Of a stretch of 64,000 nt of DNA, positions 56,923 through 64,000 are shown in pieces. The stretch lies in contig CADCSX010000025.1 of assembly GCA_902805475.1 (NCBI GenBank), forward strand, positions 496,001 through 560,000, read 5' to 3'. This stretch comes from Entonaema liquescens. Its lineage: Eukaryota; Ascomycota; Sordariomycetes; Xylariales; Xylariaceae. Position 1 is the first letter of the stretch, and each line of letters starts with the position of its first letter. A program made the position numbers and the translations under genes. The notes below the pieces were generated by a model that ran no database searches, was not told where the DNA came from, and saw only the letters and a program-made list of their open reading frames with translations.

Positions 56923-59322
56923 ATGGAGCCCAAGACCGGCCTCGTCCTTGGCTATAATGGCATCCACCCCTTTTCCAAAGTAAAAATCTCCGATCGTGCT
57001 TCTGTCCAGGAGCTCCTGAGGACTCTCCTGGATCCCCTCGAACCCTTCTTCTCGCCGTTGAAAGCCAGAGTGAAATGCCCTGGCGCCACGGCTGTCAGGT
57101 TCGACCAGACTGCTTCTGAGGTAGAAGGTATATGTAGACCACTCTGGGGCCTGTCATGTTTGCTGGCCGGAGGTGGTGAGTATCACGGGGCAGAATGGTG
57201 GATTCAGGGGATAAAGTCAGGCACTGACCCTGAGAACCCCGAATATTGGGGATACCCTCGAGACAACGACCAGAGGATGGTAGAGATGTGCCCCCTAGGT
57301 ATGACGCTCATCTTCCATCTTGAGGCGCCAGCTAATCCGTAAACAGGATATGCTTTGGCTGTCGCTCCTGTTATCTGGCAGTCCTTTAACGAGAAAGAAC
57401 GCGAAAATGTCGAGAACTGGCTAGGAAACTCGATCAACGAGAAGAAGTAAAAAGACCTGAAAAAAACATACGCGACCCTAAAGTGACATAACTAACGGAA
57501 TCCTAGTATGCCTAATACTAATTGGCTCTGGTTTCGTGTTTTCGCAAATCTCGGGTTGAAAAAGAACGGAGGCAAGTTCTCTCAGGAAAGACTGGACCGC
57601 GATATTGAGCACCTCAACACTTTCTACCGCGGTGGCGGCTGGTCTAATGATGGACCGGAAGGTATCCATCGTAAGTTCAAACACGGCTTATAGCTTCAAC
57701 AGAGTCTCACGATACTCGATAGAAATGGACTATTATTCTTCCAGTTTTGCTATCCAGTTTCTGCAGCTTCTCTATGCAAAGCTAGCTGGAGGAGATGATC
57801 CAGCTCGAGCTGAGGAATTCAAGAAGCGGGCGCAACAGGTTGCTCTTGACTTAATTCACTACTACGACGACGAAGGTAAGATACAAAACCAAGTATCTCT
57901 ACAATCCAGATTCTAATGTTTTTATTAAGGTCGATCTATCCCCTTTGGTCGCAGTGTAGGCTATCGATTTGCGATGGTATCTTTCTGGGGTGCCCTAGCC
58001 TATGCAGGAGTCGAGCTGCCCGAGCCCCTTACATGGGGTATGGTTAAAGGCGTGGTCTTGCGACACCTGCGGTGGTGGCAGACGCAACCCGATATTTGGA
58101 GTCCAAGCGGAACGCTGACTATTGGGTACTCCTACCCAAATATGTATGTACGTAAAGTCGCCTACCCCTTTATGTTATAAGGTCCAGAGTCCGCTCACGA
58201 TATATAGATGGCAGAGAATTACAACAGCCCAGGGAGTCCAGTAAGTTCTTCATGTACTCTGTCTAAATGTATACAAGCTAACAGACATCGAAGTACTGGG
58301 CTTGTTTAGCATTCATCTGCTTGGCTGTGCCAGCAGACCACCCCTTCTGGACATCCGAGGAACAGCTCCCTGGTGATGCCATCCCAAGGGTAAAAGAACT
58401 ACCACAACCAGGTCATATCGCAAGGTGAGTATCACAATACCCTTCCAATATGGATCCCTTTTTACCGATCTATTCCTAACTAACTAACTAACTAGCTACC
58501 TCGGCGGGCACTGCATGCTCCTGTCCTCCGGCCAAGCCTGTAGCTACCCCATGAAAGGCACGCACGCTAAATACGGCTCCTTCGCATACAGCAGCGCGTA
58601 CGCATACTGTGCCGCCGGGGCTCTTCACGCTGGAGCAGTACGCGCTGGCCTCGCAGCTCGGGTTCTCCGACGACGGCGGCGAGTACTGGAAGACGCGACG
58701 CAAGTCCACGTACGCCGCCCTCGAGCACCGCGGCGGCGGCGAAAACAAAACCCCCGTTCTCGTATCCATCTGGAACCCCTTCCCCGACGTCACCGTACGC
58801 ACCACCCTGGTTCCGCCCGACCCCGCCACGCCCAACTGGCACCTGCGCGTCCACCGCATCGAGGCCGCTGGCCGCGAGGTCATGACGGCTGACGGGGCGT
58901 TTGCCATCAGCAACGAGCGCGCGGCCGACGGGCGGTACTTGGATGTGTACGATGCGCAGCGGGGCGAGGGCACGTTCCCGCGGATCATCGGGAATTACGA
59001 TCTCAACACGCCTGACGGGTGGTCCACGGGCAGGGAGGGCGCGTTTGCGGTGTCCAAGGGGGCGGTTGGGATTAAGGCGTTGGAGAGCGGCGTGGAGCGC
59101 GCTGCTAACTTGGTCAATGCTGATCCGAACTCCAATTTGGTCGCGAGCAGGACGGTTATCCCGACCCTCCAGCATACTATTAAGAAGGGCGACACGGTCT
59201 CGTATGTCTCGGCTATCTACGCTAAACCCTCTGGCGAAGGCGTTCCGAAGGAGACGTACTTGGACGGGTGGGAGAAACCGCCGCAGATCCCGGGGTGGCT
59301 GAAGGCTGAGTTGGAAGCATAG
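56923..59322 (+). CDS. DUF2264 family protein (frame break in last exon)
   Basis: Eight exons: 56923-57298, 57347-57446, 57507-57670, 57723-57875, 57930-58147, 58208-58240, 58285-58424 and 58496-59322; 670 aa when two bases are restored. Family hallmarks in order: TLLDPLEPFFSPLKARV, VEGICRPLWGLSCLLAGGG, SGTDPENPEYWGYPRDNDQRMVEM (DQRMVEM the core), NTNWLWFRVFANLGLK, FYRGGGWSNDGPEG, MDYYSSSFAIQFLQLLYAKL, FAMVSFWGALAYAGVELP, NYNSPGSPTSKYWACLAF, PADHPFWTSEEQLP and, after the break, FTLEQYALASQLGFSDDGGEYWKTRR. DUF2264 proteins have an (alpha/alpha)-barrel look and occur beside carbohydrate genes in bacteria; a glycan-acting role is only an inference. At 58607-58609 the frame shifts by a net two missing bases. 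The last exon is distinctly GC-rich. Confidence 0.88.
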
Positions 59323-59660
59323 ATGCGGTAACCGTCCATGGAAGGAATATTGTTGATTATATAGTGACGCCTAGATAAAGAGCAGGAGCATATCGCATGT
59401 CTAACCTATCTATGTAGGATTTCTATAGTTGAATTTATCTTTTTTTGCCAGTGCCACGACCCAATCCCCATGTTGAATGCTTTTAATCGCCCCTATTTAC
59501 CATGCCATGTCATGCTATGCGAAAGTAACCGACACCAACTCGAAGTGGTTATCACCTTCAGACTAGGGCATAAAATACTGATAGCTGTGCTACTTTCTCG
59601 CCATCACTTGTGATGTTTCTCCAGCGGATTGTCAAACCACCATCTCCGAGCACAAGATTG
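59323..59660. other. spacer between convergent genes
   Basis: 338 bp between the DUF2264 stop and the phosphoserine aminotransferase stop. Nothing seen. Confidence 0.6.
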
Positions 59661-61087
59661 CTAACCCTGGGTTTTAGCAAAGTCGTTTATGAAGTCGGCT
59701 AGCTTCTGGGCCCCGGCGAGCGGGATTGAATTATAATTGCTGGCGCGGATGCCTCCGACACTACGATGCCCCTTCAGGCCGGTAAGCCCAAGAGCTGTTG
59801 CATCATTCAAGAATTTCGCCTCGGCGCCATCCGTATCGTTGTTCTAAAGTTCGAGTCAGCGATGTTCGGCGGCTAATCAATATAATATATTCAAAAATTA
59901 ACGAATACTTACTACAGTCACGCGGAAACAAATATTCATCCTAGAGCGTACCGACTTATCCGGAACAATTCTGTAGATGTTCGGGTATGCCTCAAGTGCT
60001 TTGTAGATGATATCTGCCTTCTGGTCGGCGACGGCTTGCTGGCCGTCAACCTTATCCGGAAACGTTGTAAGCAGTTTCTTGAGTACTTGTCCGGCTATAT
60101 AAACACTATACCATAAGTTAGACACTAATGGTAGTTATTTGTAACAAATGGGGGGTTTTCGTACTCGAAAATGCTCAGTGTGTTATACAAGCTGTTATTC
60201 TTGGCAACAATTTCGTAAGAAAATATAATTGGAGGAATCGGAAGACCGAGTTTTCTCAACAACGCTGGTGAAGGTTGCGGGCATGCCGGGGGAAGCAAGC
60301 TCTTTTTAATGATGACCACAGTAACTCCTGTTGAGCCAAGATTCTTCTGCGCGCCGAAGAAGATAGCTGAAAAGTTCTTGACAGGAATTCTTCGCGAGAG
60401 AATGTTTGAGGACATATCCGCAACGACAATGGGTCCATTGCCATTCGAGTCAGGCCCTAGGGTGTCGGGGAACTTGGGGAACTCAACGCCATCCACAGTT
60501 TCGTTGTCGCAATAGTATACCATGGCAGCATTTTTGGAAAGCCTCCATGTGCTTTCATCTGCGATCTTGCCGAATTTCCCCTGTTTTACGGTACGAGAAT
60601 CGGTAACCAGATTGGTGTATTCGGGGCCCAGAAGACGACCGGCTTCTTGGTAGGCCTTTAATGACCACCCGCCTGTTACTAGGTAGTCTAGCTTTAGTTC
60701 AGTATCAATGGCCTTTCTAAGCGCTGATACAAGCTCTTCTTGATTGGCTTCCTCTTCATTCTGGACATCTAATCGCTTCAGAATTTCAGCCTTTTTCCTA
60801 GTTACCCAAGCGCCAACTAGGTTGTACACGGTAGCAGAGAATTCACCGCTACCGCCACCTTGCATGAAGAGAATCTCATAGTCTTCAGGAATGTCAAGGT
60901 AGGTGGTTAGATCAGCCTTTGCCTGGTTAATAATATCGGCAGCATATTGAGAACGATGTGAGTGTTCAGCAATGCCTAACCCCGTATCGTTATAATTCAG
61001 GAGAGCTTGCGTGGCGTTCTCGAGGACGGCGGTGGGTAGCAAGGCCGGCCCGGCGCCGAAATATGTAATATCAGCCCTGGAGGGCAT
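59661..61087 (-). CDS. SER1: phosphoserine aminotransferase
   Basis: Three exons: 61087-60165, 60105-59913 and 59843-59661; 432 aa, normal for fungi. It converts 3-phosphohydroxypyruvate and glutamate to phosphoserine in serine synthesis; PLP-dependent, class V fold. Signatures: ADITYFGAGPALLPTAVLE, GLGIAEHSHRS, LFMQGGGSGEFSATVYNL, VADMSSNILSR and FFGAQKNLGSTGVTVVII, where the Lys of AQKNLG is the PLP lysine. Then come NNSLYNTLSIFDVYIAGQVL (across the first junction), RSRMNICFRV and GLTGLKGHRSVGGIRASNYN. All joins are in phase. A Gcn4/Cpc1-type site lies about 120 bp upstream. Confidence 0.95.
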
Positions 61088-62928
61088 TGCGATAGAGTTA
61101 TCGAAGATAGTAAATCTTATTTACTATTAAATTTTCACAATGTGACAGAAAAGTATCGTGAATGTATGAAAGTAAAGAGAGTTAAAGTTTAAACATACAA
61201 AGCTGAGTCATCCGACCGTCTGACTGGATAAGAAATGTAGTTGAGTCGGGTGGTGACTTACAAGTGAGAACAGGTGACAACCCGAAGCGACCGTTTTTCT
61301 TTTCCCCGAGGTCGGAAGGGCCGAGATGAAAAGAAATCGCGCTGGTACTTCCCCAGCGTCTAATGTCATCATACTAACCCTTAGTCTGGTAGAATGAAGA
61401 CTACGAGCCCGAACTAAGAAATAATAGTCTAGAACTTGAACTAAATATTAAAAAATAATATCGCCGGCTTCAACACCATATTATTCTCCATAATGTTATT
61501 CATATTAATTGCACGGCATATCTAAATTACAAGTCTCGTTCGATTCAGATAAGCGACTGCGCTGCTTGAGAGAGGCATAATTGCATACTATAAATGTATC
61601 GCACGTTTGCTTAATACTACACACACCCGTGTGGATAGAGTGCCCTACGAAAAATCCGACCGGCATCTGGGATGATGTTGGCCAAGGTTTCCCCAGATTC
61701 GACTAAATAAAAGAGGGTACTGCAACAAAAAAACGGTAGAGACACGACGTGATACTATATTGGGGTGCCGTAGCATTGCGTCAGGGATATCCGAGATGGC
61801 TGCCGAAACTGAACTGACACTACAACCTCGGCCGCGCTGAAGATCCCGGAGACCCCAATTTCCAAGGATACTAAGGGCAATACAAGGGCAATACATGGGC
61901 ACCACCCTACAAGGCTATTGGCGTTGCATCATGCCCGTCGTTTAATAATTACTCAGTCATTACAGGGCATAGCCTGGTGCCTGACACCTGTCCCTCAAGT
62001 CTGGTAACAAACGGAATTTGTTCATGCCGGACTGTTTGTCCTCGCTCGACCTCATCTTGGAATCAATGCTTCTTTCCATAGGTCTTATACCCGCCTCCCC
62101 CGAACGGCTGTAGCCTATGCGGTGGGGTCAATGATGTCCCTGGGGTTTCCTTCTGGCCCTTTCGGGATGTAACAACTGCCGGGCGAGGCACAAAAGTACC
62201 CGATTAAGGGTGTTAGAGGCGAGGTAAACCGATCAGTACAAAGGTAGGGAGGTAGTCACCAAACTTATGAATATGTGCATGGTGTAATACGACGACGTAA
62301 TATAACTGCTTTAGGTGCTATTCGGTCTGTCTTCATAGTCCAATATTATATCAGTCGACCTCTCCTTTCGACGTCAGCGTAAAGCAACTAATTCCCCGTC
62401 CATCCTTGTGATGCAGACAGGAAAAGGGCTTCATATATTGTCAGAGCGGAATTGACCGTCAGTTGCGATCTTTTCCCGGTACGATCGATCGTTGTTGTGG
62501 CATGTCGAATCGCTGGTAGAGTCGGGGTTGTCCTCAGCCGTTATCGTGCTATTAATCTGTCTTTACAGCGAAACGAAAAGAAACAAGGAATAAAAAAAAG
62601 AAGAAAAGAAAAAAGGTGGAAATGGCAGAAAGGAAGAACGCCGAGTCGTCAGGTCCAACACGGCATTCGCACTCTGTCCCTGCAGCTTCTTTCCGTGCGT
62701 TGAGCTAAGATTTGCCTCTTGCCTTTACAATACCTTGACATACCTTTACATACCTTGTCTTCCTTACCTAAGCTCTCTTTTTTTTTTTTTCCAGTTCCCT
62801 CTTTCCTTTCACCCATTGCGCGACTTTGCGTAAACCGAATTCACCGATGAAACTTTGTTTTTTCACCTTCGCAACTGTTGCCCTATATTGTGCAGTTTTG
62901 AGATGCTAATCCCTGTTCTCTTGGCCAA
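61088..62928. other. divergent region between phosphoserine aminotransferase and the SDR gene
   Basis: 1.8 kb without a recognisable gene; only the CPC1-type sites near 61204 and C/T-rich tracts near 62730-62800 just before the SDR leader. Confidence 0.5.
61204..61210. promoter_or_regulatory. candidate CPC1/Gcn4 (TGAGTCA) site upstream of phosphoserine aminotransferase
   Basis: Perfect TGAGTCA 117-123 bp before the start codon, with TGAGTCG (61242-61248) and TGACTTA nearby. TGASTCA is the known target of the fungal general amino-acid control activator Gcn4/CPC1/CpcA, and serine genes are typical members of that regulon. Confidence 0.6.
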
Positions 62929-64000
62929 ATGCCCGCTGCGTTGCCGGAATCCCGACTAATGAATCGTGTTGTAGCGACGCACAATTCTCCGCGAACTTGG
63001 TTCTTAACTTCGTCTTTAACCCCTCTGGCTGTTCGATTGATACGGCAACTCCTCACTCATGGCGACTATGTCGTTGCCTGCTTACCGCCGCAAGAAATCG
63101 AGCACGATGATCGCAGCGCCGAATTTCGCGAGCTGGTCAATGAGTGTAAGAGCAATCGCAAAGATCGAGAGGGGTGGAAGGACCGCATTAGGAGTATACG
63201 TTGCGATGGCCGCGTAATGGGTCAATGCAGTGCTGCCGTGGCGGAGGCCAAACATGTTTTTGGCCGGATAGATATTCTATTATGTTGTACATCTGAAGGT
63301 ATGCGAACCCTTTTCCACGCGCAATTTAACTGCACATACGTATATACCTGCGCGGGGCAAAACGGAGTTCTTACGAGATGATTATTTGCAAATAGCTATT
63401 GTTGGAACCGTGGAGGAGCTATCCACCTCGCCGGCGACGCAGAACCTCGTGCGCGATCAGTTCGAGACCATTTTCTTCTCCCAAGTAAATTTTATCAAAG
63501 CCTCGCTTCCGACGTTTCGCGCGCAGCATACCGGCCACATTATGATTCTCACTAGTCTTGGCGGACACATAGGTACGCCTGGAATGCCAATATATACGGC
63601 GGCGACATGGGCGCTGGAGGGTTTTTGCGATTCGCTAGCCTATGAGGTTGCGCCGTTTAATATAAAAGTGACCATAGTACAACCACATAAAGAGATACAA
63701 TCTTTGACTAACAAGATTGTTTTATCTCCTTCGTTACCTTATTACGACAGCGAGAATAACCCGGCACCTAGCGTCAGGGATATGCTCACAAACGTGTTGA
63801 ATCTGAACCCTGAAACAGCAGTCGACCCGTCGGATGCGGAAATCGTTCAAAGATACCCGAAACTACCCCCTTCATCGATAGATCGCCTTGTGGGTGAGAC
63901 GGTATACGCTCTCACTGCTATTGGTGGACACGAGAATCCCCCAGCCCGTCATATCGTGGGTTTTGAGGGAGCCGAGGCCGTGAAGGAGAAATTAAAGACA
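62929..64000 (+). CDS. atypical short-chain dehydrogenase/reductase, partial at the window end
   Basis: Exon 1 62929-63298, 97-nt intron, exon 2 from 63396 to the window edge; 325 residues seen, frame intact, no stop reached. The overall SDR pattern is clear: FGRIDILLCC (NAG region), FIKASLPTFR, GHIMILTSLGGHIGTPGMPIYTAA (ILTSLGG the Ser strand), and WALEGFCDSLAYEVAPFNIK followed by VTIVQP. However, the glycine-rich cofactor motif TGxxxGxG is replaced by LTSSLTPLAVR, and the active-site YxxxK reads YTAAT, so the catalytic Lys is missing. It is probably a non-enzymatic or divergent member. Role unknown. Confidence 0.8.

Noticed and set aside
58567..59175. 202-codon antisense frame over the last DUF2264 exon
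   Set aside because: Sense strand matches the family; the antisense frame is a GC-bias shadow.
1..64000. CRISPR arrays, prokaryotic operons, rRNA genes, secondary-metabolite or defence clusters
   Set aside because: Genes are intron-bearing fungal housekeeping genes; no regularly spaced repeats with unique spacers, no rRNA, and no PKS, NRPS, terpene or NLR-type genes were seen.

Overview
The window is nuclear DNA of a filamentous ascomycete (Pezizomycotina, most likely Sordariomycetes). The evidence is: short spliceosomal introns of about 50-65 nt with GTAAGT-type donors and gctaac/actgac-like branch sites; single-copy housekeeping genes that are recognisably fungal; and one transposon copy reduced almost to pure A+T by C-to-T and G-to-A transitions, the mark of repeat-induced point mutation (RIP). 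I cannot place the species more finely.

Layout. 0.25-2.1 kb: a small membrane protein and a lysine-rich, probably nucleolar protein, convergent. 4.0-5.4 kb: an F-box-like protein. 5.48-12.73 kb: one full-length LTR retrotransposon with 145-bp LTRs and a 5-bp target duplication, inserted 32 bp after that gene's stop codon and heavily RIP-mutated. 13.2-24.6 kb: DNA polymerase delta subunit 2, YTM1, a DEDDy 3'-5' exonuclease, LSM5, RPB11 and a vacuolar amino acid transporter. 25.7-32.6 kb: a VHC1-like cation-chloride cotransporter and an uncharacterised zinc-ribbon protein. 33.1-41.4 kb: an SPT4 with a very long acidic N-terminal extension, POP8, protein phosphatase 5, YIH1/IMPACT and a class III CoA-transferase. 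41.4-44.9 kb is a repeat-rich convergent gap. 44.9-50.8 kb: dynamin-like VPS1 and a Gid7/WDR26-type GID subunit. 53.4-64 kb: acetoacetyl-CoA synthetase, a DUF2264 protein, phosphoserine aminotransferase and a partial atypical SDR.

The genes are mostly independent housekeeping functions: replication, transcription by RNA polymerase II, splicing, ribosome and RNase P biogenesis, vacuolar traffic and transport, ubiquitin-mediated control, and amino-acid and ketone-body metabolism. I see no biosynthetic or defence cluster. Many genes were assembled from exons here, and several (LSM5, the RPB11 first exons, POP8, the 5' part of YTM1) have no long open frame.

Three things stand out. First, eight conserved or coding-like genes each need one or more missing bases (net -1 or -2) to stay in frame. 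The breaks are usually in or next to short homopolymers, and every restored length is a multiple of three. The simplest reading is residual indel errors of a long-read assembly, not gene death. Second, SPT4 is in frame with about 430 extra residues upstream and an open lysine-rich stretch beyond its TAG. Third, the RIP-mutated interval ends inside the two LTRs, leaving the outer LTR edges and the neighbouring gene almost untouched. I found no clearly new multi-gene system.
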